A DNA stretch of 43,090 nt from Scatosoma sp045537295 (GTDB taxonomy: Bacteria > Bacillota > Clostridia > Christensenellales > Borkfalkiaceae). The position numbers and the translations under genes were made by a program. The stretch lies in assembly GCA_045537295.1 (NCBI GenBank), contig JAZSPG010000093.1, positions 1-43,090 on the forward strand, read 5' to 3'. The notes beneath the pieces are model-generated. The model did not search any database, was not told where the DNA came from, and saw nothing but the letters and a program-made list of their open reading frames with translations. How positions within the stretch are numbered: the stretch's first letter is position 1; every line of letters starts with the position of its first letter. Below are positions 28,519 to 36,384 of this stretch, one piece after another.

Positions 28519-29490
28519 TTATCCTTGCGCGTTGTCCGTGCGCGACGCTTCGATTACCGAGTTAATATACAGCAGGCTTTCGTATTCGAAGGTATCTTCC
28601 ACTTCTTTCAAGTCGAAGAACATAACGCACATATTTTCCGCGCTTTGTTTGGTGCCGTCCTCGGTGGTGATGTTGTAATAGGCGATATTTTTCAAATTGC
28701 CCATTTTGTTTTTGTCAGGGCAAAGGTTGACGGCGAAGTTACCCGAACGGACTATCGTTCCGTCTTTTAAGGTTATTTCCAAGGGTACGAGTTCGATTAA
28801 ACCGCTTTGTAAATAGCCGTTGAACTGTGTAAGCGCGACGGCGTATTTTTGAATACGCGCAATCTCGTCCGCTCTGCCTTGTTCTTTTTCCGCTTGTTTT
28901 CTAAAACGCTTGTCCTTGTTTTTTTCGCAACGCGCGTCGAAATGCTCAATTACCTTTTGTTCGTTTAATACCCCGCCGTCGTAATACTGCGCTAAATAGG
29001 TTTGCAGGTTTTGCAAATACGCGTCCACGTCGGCGACGTAATAATACCAGCCGTTGAAAAAGGTTTGCGTGTGTTTATATTGATAGGTAACTTCACCGCC
29101 CTCTTCCGTCGGTTCGATTCTCGTTGCGGGGTCGTCGATATGCGGAATAAACATAACGTCGCCCTCGCCCGTGCCTAAGCGCGCCTCTAACAGCGTGTAC
29201 GCGTTTTCTTCACCGCTGGTGGCAAGGTCGTTTTGGTTGATTTCCAACACCTCGTAAGAGAACACGCCGTCCGCTTTCGCTTTGTTCGCGTGCGAATAGA
29301 ACGCGTTGGAAAATCCGCCGTTGTAGGTGTAGTTAAAGATAGTAAACTGTTGCGACGCGGTGATTTTCGTCGCCGTCATTGTAAAGACGAGCGACCATAA
29401 AAGTATCCCCGCCACACAGCAAGCGACGATTTTCAGCCAGTCGTAAGAAAGTAGCCTCGAAAGGCGTTGTTTGGTGATTTTTGCGTCCAT
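28519..29490 (-). CDS. Unknown membrane-anchored extracytoplasmic protein
   Basis: A 323-aa protein that I do not recognise. It has a short basic N-terminus (KITKQRLSRLLSYDWLK), one helix at about 19-40 (IVACCVAGILLWSLVFTMTA) and a large predicted external domain rich in Tyr, Asn and Glu. A Lys/Glu/Arg-rich helix lies around 190-215. The N-terminal layout (LSYDWLKI...LLW...F...T.I..GQQF-like) recalls anchored proteins of unknown role in Clostridia. The start is set at 29490 (AAGGAGGAAAA-ATG); 21 upstream codons are dropped. It is in one transcription unit with the decarboxylase (6-bp gap). The gap 29491-29663 shows no clear sigma-A promoter. Confidence 0.78.
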   Translation of the reverse strand: MDAKITKQRLSRLLSYDWLKIVACCVAGILLWSLVFTMTATKITASQQFTIFNYTYNGGFSNAFYSHANKAKADGVFSYEVLEINQNDLATSGEENAYTLLEARLGTGEGDVMFIPHIDDPATRIEPTEEGGEVTYQYKHTQTFFNGWYYYVADVDAYLQNLQTYLAQYYDGGVLNEQKVIEHFDARCEKNKDKRFRKQAEKEQGRADEIARIQKYAVALTQFNGYLQSGLIELVPLEITLKDGTIVRSGNFAVNLCPDKNKMGNLKNIAYYNITTEDGTKQSAENMCVMFFDLKEVEDTFEYESLLYINSVIEASRTDNAQG

Positions 29491-29634
29491 TTTTCCTCCT
29501 TGTAATCCGTTTGTCGTCTTGCATAAACGAATATAGAAAAAATTAGTCGGCATACAGGTATTCGTGTTTATGAATAACCGTTTGTATAATCTGCATAAAA
29601 ATACAATGGTGTTACCGCGTGCCTTAGGGAAAAT

Positions 29635-29656
29635 ACGCGCCGAAATTTCGGCGCGT
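29635..29656 (-). terminator. Palindromic hairpin after lysS (probable terminator)
   Basis: A perfect 22-bp palindrome ACGCGCCGAAA/TTTCGGCGCGT is followed on minus by ATTTTCCC, a short T-run. It lies 8 bp from the lysS stop. Confidence 0.6.
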
Positions 29657-29663
29657 GATAAGG

Positions 29664-31172
29664 TTATTTTTTAGGTTTCATCGTCGGGAAGAGGATAACG
29701 TCCCGAATGGTAGAACTGTCGGTGAGGAGCATTACGAACCTGTCAAGACCCAAACCTAAACCGCCTGTTGGAGGCAAGCCGTATTCGAGTGCGTTGATGA
29801 AGTCCTCGTCCACCTGCGCGTCGTTATTACCCTTAGCGCGTTTTGCCTCGACTTGTTTGAGCATTCTTTGTTTTTGGTCAATCGGGTCGTTTAATTCCGA
29901 GAATGCATTGCCGTATTCGTGACCGCAAATGAAGTATTCAAAGCGTTCGGTGAACGCGGGATTAGAGGGTTTGCGTTTTGCAAGGGGTGAATTTTCGACG
30001 GGGTAGTCGTAAATGACGGTGGGTTGGATAAGCTTGTCCTCGACGAACGCGTCGAAGAGTTCGATAAGCACCCAGCCTTTCGTAGCGTTTTCGTGTTCAA
30101 GCTCTACGCCTAAGCTTTTCGCCGAGTTTCTCGCGTCCTCGTCCGTCGCCCAGTCGTTATAATCGACGCCCGCGTATTTTTTCACCGCCTCCGCCATCGT
30201 CATTCTCGTCCACTCGCCCATACGGATTTGAGTGCCTTGATAGGTGATGTTCAGCGTTCCACAAACCTTTTGCGTGACCGTCTTATACAAGTCCTCGATT
30301 AAATCCATCATATCGAAATAATCGCTGTATGCTTGGTACATTTCGATAGAGGTGAATTCGGGGTTGTGGTAAGCGTCCATACCCTCGTTTCTGAAAATTC
30401 TGCCGACCTCGTAAACCTTGTCTAAACCGCCGACGATAAGGCGTTTTAAGAAAAGTTCCGTTTCGATACGCATATACATATCGATATCCAAGGCGTTGTG
30501 GTGCGTCTTAAAGGGTCGCGCGTCCGCGCCGATTTCCAAGGGTAACAGGGTGGGCGTGTCCACTTCCAAATACCCTCTCGCGTCTAAATAGTTACGGATT
30601 TCTTTTAAGATTAACGAACGGGTGCGGAAGGTATCGCGCACGTCCTTGTTCATAATCAAATCCAAGTGGCGCAGGCGGTATTTCATATCCTTGTCCTGCA
30701 AACCGTTATATTTTTCGGGCAGGGGCAACAACGATTTGGAAAGTAGCGTAAGCTCGGTGACGTGTACGCTGATTTCGCCCGTTTGCGTTTTGAAAACGAA
30801 ACCCTTGAACCCGAAAATATCGCCGATATCGTAGTCCTTTTTATAGGACGCGTAGTTTTCCTCGCCGATATCTTGACGGGTTACGTAAATTTGGATATAC
30901 CCGCTCTTGTCCGCGATATGCGAAAAGGACGCTTTGCCCATAATACGACGGGACATCATTCTGCCCGCCATCGTAACCGTCTTACCCTCATACGCCTCGA
31001 AGTTATTTTTCAGCGTTTGCGAGTCGATATCCACGGGATATTTCACCTGCTCGTAGGGGTTTTTACCCTCGGCAACGAGCTTGGCGAGCTTTTCACGGCG
31101 AATGCGCGCCTGTTCGATAAGTTGTTCTTCTTCCGTTACGCCCGCGGGCGCGTTTGTCTTGTTTTCTTGCAT
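29664..31172 (-). CDS. lysS: Lysine--tRNA ligase (class II)
   Basis: A 502-aa class II LysRS that charges tRNA-Lys. The N-terminal OB-fold anticodon domain (about 50-165) includes VTMAGRMMSRRIMGKASF. Class II motif 2 is YEVGRIFRNEGMDAYHNPEFTSIE (quoted in parts: GRIFRNEG, HNPEFT). Motif 3 is GLPPTGGLGLGLDRFVMLLT. The end, RDVILFPTMKPK, is typical. The N-terminus begins with a short variable stretch. It is 39 bp downstream of greA in one operon, a pairing that is frequent in Bacillota. Confidence 0.97.
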   Translation of the reverse strand: MQENKTNAPAGVTEEEQLIEQARIRREKLAKLVAEGKNPYEQVKYPVDIDSQTLKNNFEAYEGKTVTMAGRMMSRRIMGKASFSHIADKSGYIQIYVTRQDIGEENYASYKKDYDIGDIFGFKGFVFKTQTGEISVHVTELTLLSKSLLPLPEKYNGLQDKDMKYRLRHLDLIMNKDVRDTFRTRSLILKEIRNYLDARGYLEVDTPTLLPLEIGADARPFKTHHNALDIDMYMRIETELFLKRLIVGGLDKVYEVGRIFRNEGMDAYHNPEFTSIEMYQAYSDYFDMMDLIEDLYKTVTQKVCGTLNITYQGTQIRMGEWTRMTMAEAVKKYAGVDYNDWATDEDARNSAKSLGVELEHENATKGWVLIELFDAFVEDKLIQPTVIYDYPVENSPLAKRKPSNPAFTERFEYFICGHEYGNAFSELNDPIDQKQRMLKQVEAKRAKGNNDAQVDEDFINALEYGLPPTGGLGLGLDRFVMLLTDSSTIRDVILFPTMKPKK

Positions 31173-31211
31173 TGTAAAACCTCGTTTATAGCCGATTACG
31201 GCTAAAAAATT

Positions 31212-31679
31212 TTAGAAAATTTCCTTAATGACTAATTCGTAGTCGCCGTTAGGCGCGTGTACGGTTACCGACTCGCCTACTTTGCGTTTAAGTAACGCCG
31301 AACCGACGGGGGATTCGTTGGAGATTTTGTTTTCTCTCGCGTTCGCCTCCATCGAGCCCGTGATTTCATAGACCTCTTCTTCGTCCATATCCGCGTCGTA
31401 AACGCGGACCTTAGAGCCGATATGCACGCTGGTCGTGTCGGTGGATTCTTCTAAAATGACGGCGTTTTTCAATTTATAATCGAGTTGTTCGATTTCCATT
31501 TCGTTCGCCGCCTGTTCGTTGCGCGCCGCGTCGTATTCGGCGTTCTCGGACAAGTCGCCGTGACTTCTCGCCTCCGCGATACGCTCGACGATTTCCTGAC
31601 GTTTCACCGTTTGTAAATAGATTAAACGTTCCTTAGCCTCGTCGTAGCCCTTTTGCGTCATCAGATATTGCTCTGCCAT
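31212..31679 (-). CDS. greA: Transcription elongation factor GreA
   Basis: A 155-aa GreA, which enters the RNA polymerase secondary channel and stimulates cleavage of backtracked RNA. The N-terminal coiled coil (LMTQKGYDEAKERLIYLQTVKRQEIVERIAEARSHGDLSENAEYDAARNEQ, quoted for HGDLSENAEYDAARNEQ) contains the catalytic acidic tip DLSENAEYD. The C-terminal FKBP-like domain ends with GE.VTVHAPNGDYELVIKEI. AAAAGGAGTTTT-ATG gives a good start. Its about 160-nt leader holds a terminator-like hairpin. Confidence 0.96.
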   Translation of the reverse strand: MAEQYLMTQKGYDEAKERLIYLQTVKRQEIVERIAEARSHGDLSENAEYDAARNEQAANEMEIEQLDYKLKNAVILEESTDTTSVHIGSKVRVYDADMDEEEVYEITGSMEANARENKISNESPVGSALLKRKVGESVTVHAPNGDYELVIKEIF

Positions 31680-31757
31680 AAAACTCCTTTTCGTTCCGTC
31701 CTTGATTTTTGCTTGCGGTATTTTCTTCGGAACGAACCCTTACCACCGAAAAAACGC

Positions 31758-31829
31758 GAAAAAAACCGTTCGCTTTGACCGAACGCTAAAAATCCACCGT
31801 GACCTTTTGCCTTTTTGCAAACGTCACGG
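31758..31829 (-). promoter_or_regulatory. Attenuator-like structured leader of greA-lysS
   Basis: Within the leader, between the promoter and greA, the minus strand first forms a long hairpin (CCGTGAC...GTCACGG, 31797-31829). Next comes CGTTCG-GTCAAAG-CGAACG (31767-31785) followed by seven T, a full intrinsic terminator upstream of the gene. Transcription could therefore be attenuated. No T-box motif was found. Confidence 0.6.
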
Positions 31830-31846
31830 CGTTCATTTCTTCGTTC

Positions 31847-31875
31847 ATTATACCTTATTTTAATAGTTTTGTCAA
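31847..31875 (-). promoter_or_regulatory. Consensus sigma-A promoter of greA-lysS
   Basis: On minus: TTGACA (31870-31875), 17 bp, TATAAT (31847-31852); both hexamers perfect. The predicted start is near 31840. Confidence 0.92.
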
Positions 31876-31951
31876 TGCTTTTTAAGGCGTTGGCGCATAA
31901 TTTCGGTGTGATTTTGTAAATTTCACGAAACAAAAGCGGGGGTTTTTGGCA

Positions 31952-33124
31952 TTATTTACCGATTTTTGCGATAAAACTCGCCGTCCGCTCGAACGCCTCG
32001 CTCAAAGCGTTCATACCCGTCGCGTACGAAATACGCACGTTGTTCTCGCCGAATTTCCCGAACGCGCTACCCGGTACCATCGCTACTTTTTGTTCTTTTA
32101 ACAGTTTTTCCGCGAAGGTTTCGCCGTCCAAACCCGTCGATTTCACGGACGGGAACGCGTAAAACGCGCCTTGCGGTTCGAAACAGGTCAAGCCGATTTC
32201 GCGTAAGGAATGTAAGACGAATTTACGGCGTTTATCGTACGAATCGCGCATTTCCTCTACCGTCGCGAAATTGTCCGACAAACCGTCTTTGAGCGCCTCA
32301 ATACCCGCGTATTGCGAGGTTATCGGTGCGCACATAATCGCGTACTGATGGATTTTGAACATTGCCTCGTCGAGCGCGGGGGGCGCGCAAACGTAGCCCA
32401 AGCGCCAGCCCGTCATAGCGAACGCTTTGGAAAAACCGCTAATATACACCGTACGCTCTTTCATACCGTCAAGCGAGGCGATACTCGTATGCTTTTTCCC
32501 GTAGGTAAGCTCGGCGTAAATTTCGTCGGATATGACGAGTAAATCGTGTTTGATAATCACTTTTGCGATTTTTTCCAGTTGTTCCTTGGTCATAATCGCG
32601 CCCGTGGGGTTGTTGGGGTAGGTGAGAATAATCGCTTTGGTCTTGGGCGTAATCGCGCTTTCCAACAGGTCGGGCGTAAGCACGAACGCGTCCTCTTCGC
32701 GACATTTCACGGGTACGGGAACACCGCCCGAAAGCGTGACGAGCGGGGAATAGGACACGTAGGCGGGGTCGGGAATAAGTACCTCGTCGCCAAGCTCGAC
32801 GCAAGCGCGAAGCGCCAAATCGATAGCTTCGCTACCGCCCACCGTCACTAAAATATGTTTGGGGTCGAAAGATAACGAAAACCGCTCGAAAAGGTAGCGG
32901 GAAATCAGCTCTAAAAGCGCGGGCAAACCGCGGTTGCCCGTGTATTGCGTGTAACCGCGTTGCAGGGAAGTGATTGCCGACGAGCGAACCTTCCAAGGCG
33001 TGACGAAATCGGGTTCGCCCACGCCCAAAGATATTGCGCCTTCCGTTTCCCGCACGATATCGAAGAATTTACGGATACCGCTGGGTGGAAGAAGCTTGGA
33101 TTTTTGATTGACAAAATCTCTCAT
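31952..33124 (-). CDS. Class I/II aminotransferase (AlaT-like)
   Basis: A 390-aa fold-type I PLP aminotransferase. Seen: ISLGVGEPDF near the start, Y60TGNRGLPALL, the NNPTG substrate segment (171-175), VISDEIYAELTY (198-208), the PLP lysine in SGFSKAFAMTGWRLGY (K233), and RISYA near the end. The length and the neighbour, an Lrp/AsnC regulator 52 bp upstream, match B. subtilis alaR-alaT (yugG-yugH), so alanine synthesis from pyruvate and glutamate is likely. Aspartate or aromatic amino acids remain possible substrates (PatA-like). Confidence 0.9.
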   Translation of the reverse strand: MRDFVNQKSKLLPPSGIRKFFDIVRETEGAISLGVGEPDFVTPWKVRSSAITSLQRGYTQYTGNRGLPALLELISRYLFERFSLSFDPKHILVTVGGSEAIDLALRACVELGDEVLIPDPAYVSYSPLVTLSGGVPVPVKCREEDAFVLTPDLLESAITPKTKAIILTYPNNPTGAIMTKEQLEKIAKVIIKHDLLVISDEIYAELTYGKKHTSIASLDGMKERTVYISGFSKAFAMTGWRLGYVCAPPALDEAMFKIHQYAIMCAPITSQYAGIEALKDGLSDNFATVEEMRDSYDKRRKFVLHSLREIGLTCFEPQGAFYAFPSVKSTGLDGETFAEKLLKEQKVAMVPGSAFGKFGENNVRISYATGMNALSEAFERTASFIAKIGK

Positions 33125-33176
33125 ATTTTAATACCTAATTATGAAAAACGAAGGGGGCAGGTATGCGTTGAACGCA

Positions 33177-33668
33177 TTACGCTTGGATAGACAAGCGGTA
33201 GTCCGCGTCCGCTTTTTCGGTGATGACACCTTCAATTTTGTACTTTTTCAAGATGAAATGCGTCGCCGTGGAAATTACGCCGTCAAAGGTGGAAATGCGT
33301 TCGGAAACGAAACGCGAAACCTGTTGTAAGGAACGGTCCTCGATAAACACGGCGAGGTCGTACGCTCCGCTCATTAAATACACCGACTTGACTTCGGGGA
33401 AAGAGGCGATTTGCTGTGCAATTCCGTCAAACCCCTCTTTCTTTTTGGGGGTTACCTTGACTTCGATAAGCGCGGAAACGAGGGAATCGTCCGCTTTCTC
33501 GTCGTTGACGATAGCGGTATATTTGACGATAAGCCCGTTTTCTTCCATAGCGCGAATCGCCGATTTCACCGTTTCTTCGTCGGTGGAAAGCATTGCCGAA
33601 ATTTTTTTTGCGGAAAGGCGCGCGTCGTCCGTGAGAAGCTGTAAAATTTCCTTTTCAAGCGTGGTCAT
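33177..33668 (-). CDS. Lrp/AsnC family regulator (AlaR-like)
   Basis: A 163-aa feast/famine regulator. The N-terminal winged HTH (about 1-60) reads EILQLLTDDARLSAKKISAMLS then AIRAMEENGLIVKYTAIVN. The C-terminal RAM ligand domain (about 68-150) has SLVSALIEVKVTPKK...IASFPEVKSVYLMSGAYDLAVFIE (in parts) and the GVISTATHFILKKYK end. It lies immediately upstream of the aminotransferase gene on the same strand, as alaR does with alaT in B. subtilis, where it activates alanine synthesis. The regulatory role here is inferred. It is the second gene of a three-gene unit begun by the 84-aa protein. Confidence 0.91.
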   Translation of the reverse strand: MTTLEKEILQLLTDDARLSAKKISAMLSTDEETVKSAIRAMEENGLIVKYTAIVNDEKADDSLVSALIEVKVTPKKKEGFDGIAQQIASFPEVKSVYLMSGAYDLAVFIEDRSLQQVSRFVSERISTFDGVISTATHFILKKYKIEGVITEKADADYRLSIQA

Positions 33669-33687
33669 AGCCGTAGTTCTCCTTATT

Positions 33688-33942
33688 TTACGGTAAATTT
33701 TCTAAAAACAAACAATCATATCCCAGCGTTTCGACGAAATCGCGGGCGGGGAATTTGACGTGATTGAATTTGGCGAAATTAAAAATATGCGTCTTGGTCA
33801 AAACGGGCGTGGGAATATCCAGTTCTTTACAAATATCCGTCAGGTAATCGAAAAACTGCGAATAGGTGAGTTTTTCGTTCTTTTCGTATACGAATTGTTT
33901 GCGGATTCTGCCGTCCGTCATCAGCTTTGCCCAAATTCTCAT
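33688..33942 (-). CDS. Uncharacterised 84-aa protein at the head of the alaR-alaT unit
   Basis: I do not recognise a characterised family. The protein starts MRIWAKLMTDGRIRKQFVY, then a helix-rich middle (SQFFDYLTDICKELDIPTPVL) and FARFN/VKFPARDFVE-like end, and looks soluble. The start is set at 33942 because the sigma-A -10 box is 6 bp upstream, so the transcript should begin exactly at this ATG. The earlier frame start (33969) would lie upstream of the transcription start. It is 19 bp before the Lrp gene and so probably co-transcribed with alaR-alaT. Confidence 0.75.
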   Translation of the reverse strand: MRIWAKLMTDGRIRKQFVYEKNEKLTYSQFFDYLTDICKELDIPTPVLTKTHIFNFAKFNHVKFPARDFVETLGYDCLFLENLP

Positions 33943-33948
33943 ATTCGT

Positions 33949-33977
33949 ATTATACAACAATGCGCGCAAAAAGTAAA
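33949..33977 (-). promoter_or_regulatory. Sigma-A promoter giving a leaderless transcript
   Basis: On minus: TTTACT (33972-33977), 17 bp, TATAAT (33949-33954). Counting seven bases from the end of the -10 box gives +1 at 33942, the A of the ATG. Confidence 0.8.
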
Positions 33978-34020
33978 CTGTTTACAAGGATTTACGAAAA
34001 ATTTTATCTTTTGCGCCTAA

Positions 34021-34049
34021 GCATATTCCCCAAGCTTTTCGCATACGAT
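34021..34049 (+). promoter_or_regulatory. Sigma-E promoter of pdaB
   Basis: GCATATT (34021-34027), 14 bp, CATACGAT (34042-34049). This closely fits the sigma-E consensus KMATATT-14-CATACAHT, with one mismatch in the -10. The predicted start is near 34056, giving a leader of about 110 nt. B. subtilis pdaB is sporulation-specific, which agrees. Confidence 0.65.
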
Positions 34050-34168
34050 AAACTATCCCGAAAGCAAACGAGCCACGAAATAGACGGTTTTTACAAAATT
34101 ACCCGAATTTCGACAGTTTGTCTTAAATTTTTTAAGCGTAAAACCTGTATGATGGAGGTAACGGTAAA

Positions 34169-34969
34169 ATGAAACGTAAAAAGCGGAAAACCGCAAACAA
34201 AAACGGCGCGTTCGGCGTAAGCGCAGGAACGGTTTTTTCGGTGGTTTTATCCGCTTTGATTATGGTTGTTTCCATACCTGCCTACCTCGTTTGGCAAAAA
34301 AACCAAACGGCAGAGGTTAGCGCGAACGCGCGATTACTGCCTATTTATTCCGTTGCGACGGACGAGAAAAAGGTGGCGATTAGCTTTGACTGCGCGTGGG
34401 GCGTAGAGTATACGGATAAGCTTTTGGATATTATGAAACAAAACGACGTGCGTTGCACCTTTTTTGCCGTGCAGTTTTGGGTGGAAAAATACCCCGAATA
34501 CGCCGAAAAAATCGTGCAGGCGGGTCACGAGTTGGGTACGCATAGCCGTACACATTCGTATATGAGCAAGCTAAACAAAACGCAAATTGAGGACGAACTC
34601 AAAACCTCGGCGGACGCGATTGAACGCGTTACGGGGCAAAAAACCAACTTATTCCGCGCGCCTTACGGCGATTACGACAACGAGCTTATCCAAACGGCGA
34701 GTAGTATGGGTTTATACACGATTCAATGGGACGTGGATTCGCTGGACTGGAAAAATTTATCGGGTACGGAAATAGCGCTAAGGATAGTCAACGGCGCGAA
34801 AAACGGTTCGATAATTTTATGCCATAACAACGGTTTGCATACGGCGGAGGCGTTGCCGATGGTGTTTTCCACGCTCAAAAACCGCGGGTACGAGTTCGTA
34901 CCGATAGGCGAGCTTATCTATAAGGACAATTACGAGATAGATAGCGCGGGTAAACAAAGAAAAAATTAA
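34169..34969 (+). CDS. pdaB: PdaB-type sporulation polysaccharide deacetylase
   Basis: A 266-aa protein with a basic start, one membrane helix (about 20-42) and an external NodB (CE4) domain. Seen: LLPIYSVATDEKKVAISFDCAWG (56-78), the HSRTH zinc motif (125-129), RAPYGDYD, QWDVDSLDWK, and ILCHNN. The canonical CE4 DD pair is D74-C75 here, as in the PdaB subfamily, where the FDxxWG form is usual. PdaB is needed to keep B. subtilis spores intact late in sporulation, probably acting on cortex peptidoglycan. GGAGGTAACGGTAAA precedes the ATG. A good sigma-E promoter lies upstream. Confidence 0.92.
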   Translation: MKRKKRKTANKNGAFGVSAGTVFSVVLSALIMVVSIPAYLVWQKNQTAEVSANARLLPIYSVATDEKKVAISFDCAWGVEYTDKLLDIMKQNDVRCTFFAVQFWVEKYPEYAEKIVQAGHELGTHSRTHSYMSKLNKTQIEDELKTSADAIERVTGQKTNLFRAPYGDYDNELIQTASSMGLYTIQWDVDSLDWKNLSGTEIALRIVNGAKNGSIILCHNNGLHTAEALPMVFSTLKNRGYEFVPIGELIYKDNYEIDSAGKQRKN

Positions 34970-35003
34970 AAAATTTTTACATATTACGGTTGGAGGTAAA
35001 AAA

Positions 35004-35705
35004 ATGAATTACGTTACGGAAAAAAACAACAAGGTCTACTTGCAAGGTGAAATCGTCAGTGACGCGACGTTTTCGCACGAGGTATACGGTGAGGGCTTTT
35101 ATGAGTTCTTCGTAAAAGTGATGCGACTTTCGGGGCAGGCGGATATTTTACCCGTCACACTGTCCGAACGCTTGATTCAGGGCGCGGAGCTTTGCAAAGG
35201 CAAAAATCTTTGCGCGCTGGGGCAGTTTCGAAGCTACAACAAGATAGAAAACGGTAAATCGCGGTTGATGCTCACCGTGTTCGTTCGGGAATTGTTAGAG
35301 GAATTACCTAATAAAAACCCGAACAGCATTTTATTGAGCGGGTATATTTGCAAACCGCCCGTCTACCGCACGACGCCGTTCAATCGGGAAATCGCGGACG
35401 TCTTGATAGCCGTTAACCGCGCGTATAATAAATCGGACTATATCCCCTGTATCGCGTGGGGGCGCAACGCACGGTTTGTCAAAAACCTCGGCGTCGGGGA
35501 CAGAATCGCGGTTTCGGGTAGGATTCAAAGCAGGGAATATCAAAAGAAATTATCCGAAACGGAAATGAAAACAATGACGGCGTACGAGGTGTCCGTATCC
35601 AAACTCGCCGCGTTCGAGGCGGGCGAAGAGTTCGATATCGACAGCGAGTTCGATTTGTATACCGTGCAGGACAAAGAAGCGTCCATTGCCTCGGCGGAAT
35701 ATTAA
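35004..35705 (+). CDS. SSB-like protein with two OB-fold domains
   Basis: A 233-aa protein made of two OB-type modules. The first (about 8-95) reads NKVYLQGEIVSDATFSHEVYGEGFYEFFVKV and ends RLMLTVFVREL. The second (about 103-205) reads ILLSGYICKPPVYRTTPFNREIADVLIAVNRAYNKSDYIPCIAWGRNA (in parts; GYICKPPVYRTTP, IPCIAWGRNA) and is closest to canonical SSB. The tail is acidic (EFDIDSEFDLY) but lacks the usual DDDIPF-type tip. It is 34 bp after pdaB with GGAGGTAAAAAA before the ATG, so it may be co-transcribed and used in sporulation or be a specialised SSB. The replicative ssb is expected elsewhere. Confidence 0.8.
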   Translation: MNYVTEKNNKVYLQGEIVSDATFSHEVYGEGFYEFFVKVMRLSGQADILPVTLSERLIQGAELCKGKNLCALGQFRSYNKIENGKSRLMLTVFVRELLEELPNKNPNSILLSGYICKPPVYRTTPFNREIADVLIAVNRAYNKSDYIPCIAWGRNARFVKNLGVGDRIAVSGRIQSREYQKKLSETEMKTMTAYEVSVSKLAAFEAGEEFDIDSEFDLYTVQDKEASIASAEY

Positions 35706-35725
35706 AAAGCAATATTTAGAGCAAG

Positions 35726-35757
35726 AAAAAGCCCGTTTGCCATAAGGCAAACGGGCT
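35726..35757. terminator. Bidirectional terminator between SSB-like gene and ppa
   Basis: A perfect 12-bp stem AGCCCGTTTGCC/GGCAAACGGGCT (35730-35741 and 35746-35757) with an ATAA loop. On minus it is followed by TTTTTC, so it serves ppa best. Confidence 0.85.
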
Positions 35758-35769
35758 TAAATTATCGGT

Positions 35770-36303
35770 TTAGTTTTTATTGAAAACCTTGCCATAGGCT
35801 TTGATACATTTTTTGATGATGTCCATTGCCTCGTCGCGATGGCAAATTTCTTTCACCGTCGTTTGTTTATGTTCCAGCGACTTGTAAACCTCGAAAAAGT
35901 GCATCATTTCCTCAAAGATATGCTTGGGAAGTTCTTGGATATCGTAATAATCCTTGTAAGTAGGGTCTTGCACGGGAACGGCGATAATCTTTTCGTCCAA
36001 CGAACCGCCGTCTATCATCTTGATAACCCCGATAGGATAACAGGTGACCAAGGTGGACGGGTAAATGGTTTCCCCGCACAAAATCAAGACGTCGAGCGGG
36101 TCGCCGTCCTCGGCGAGCGTGCGCGGGATAAAACCGTAGTTTGCGGGGTATACCGTCGAGGTATACAAAACGCGGTCCAAACGGAGCAAGCCCGTGTCTT
36201 TGTCCAGCTCGTACTTTGCCTTACAGCCTCTGGGGATTTCGATAAAAGCCTCAAACTGCTTGGCGGTGATGCGCTCGGCTGAAATGTCGTGCCAAATGTT
36301 CAT
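35770..36303 (-). CDS. ppa: Inorganic pyrophosphatase (family I)
   Basis: A 177-aa soluble family I PPase that hydrolyses PPi to drive biosynthesis. Seen: EIPRGCKAKYELDKDTG at 22-38, LDRVLYTSTVYPANYGFIPRTLAEDGDPLDVLIL (quoted in part: YPANYGFIP, EDGDPLDVL, the signature), and VPVQDPTY. The length is normal. Family I is less common than family II in Bacillota but frequent in Clostridia. It stands alone on minus, with a terminator downstream. Confidence 0.96.
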   Translation of the reverse strand: MNIWHDISAERITAKQFEAFIEIPRGCKAKYELDKDTGLLRLDRVLYTSTVYPANYGFIPRTLAEDGDPLDVLILCGETIYPSTLVTCYPIGVIKMIDGGSLDEKIIAVPVQDPTYKDYYDIQELPKHIFEEMMHFFEVYKSLEHKQTTVKEICHRDEAMDIIKKCIKAYGKVFNKN

Positions 36304-36384
36304 AATCTTATTTCCTCTCTATTTTAATTTCTTAACGCCTCTTAACGCCGACTTTTATTAAGTTTTGCTAATTTGAAAACAACA

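Noticed and set aside
31680..31840. T-box or lysine riboswitch for greA-lysS
   Set aside because: No T-box GGTGGNACCGCG-type sequence or specifier loop layout and no L-box core were found; only simple hairpins.
31661..31933. 90-aa open frame upstream of greA
   Set aside because: It spans the greA promoter and the leader terminator and overlaps the start of greA; no recognisable protein features.
34109..34115. Single Spo0A box (TTCGACA) before pdaB
   Set aside because: One 7-mer can occur by chance, and it lies inside the leader downstream of a better supported sigma-E promoter.
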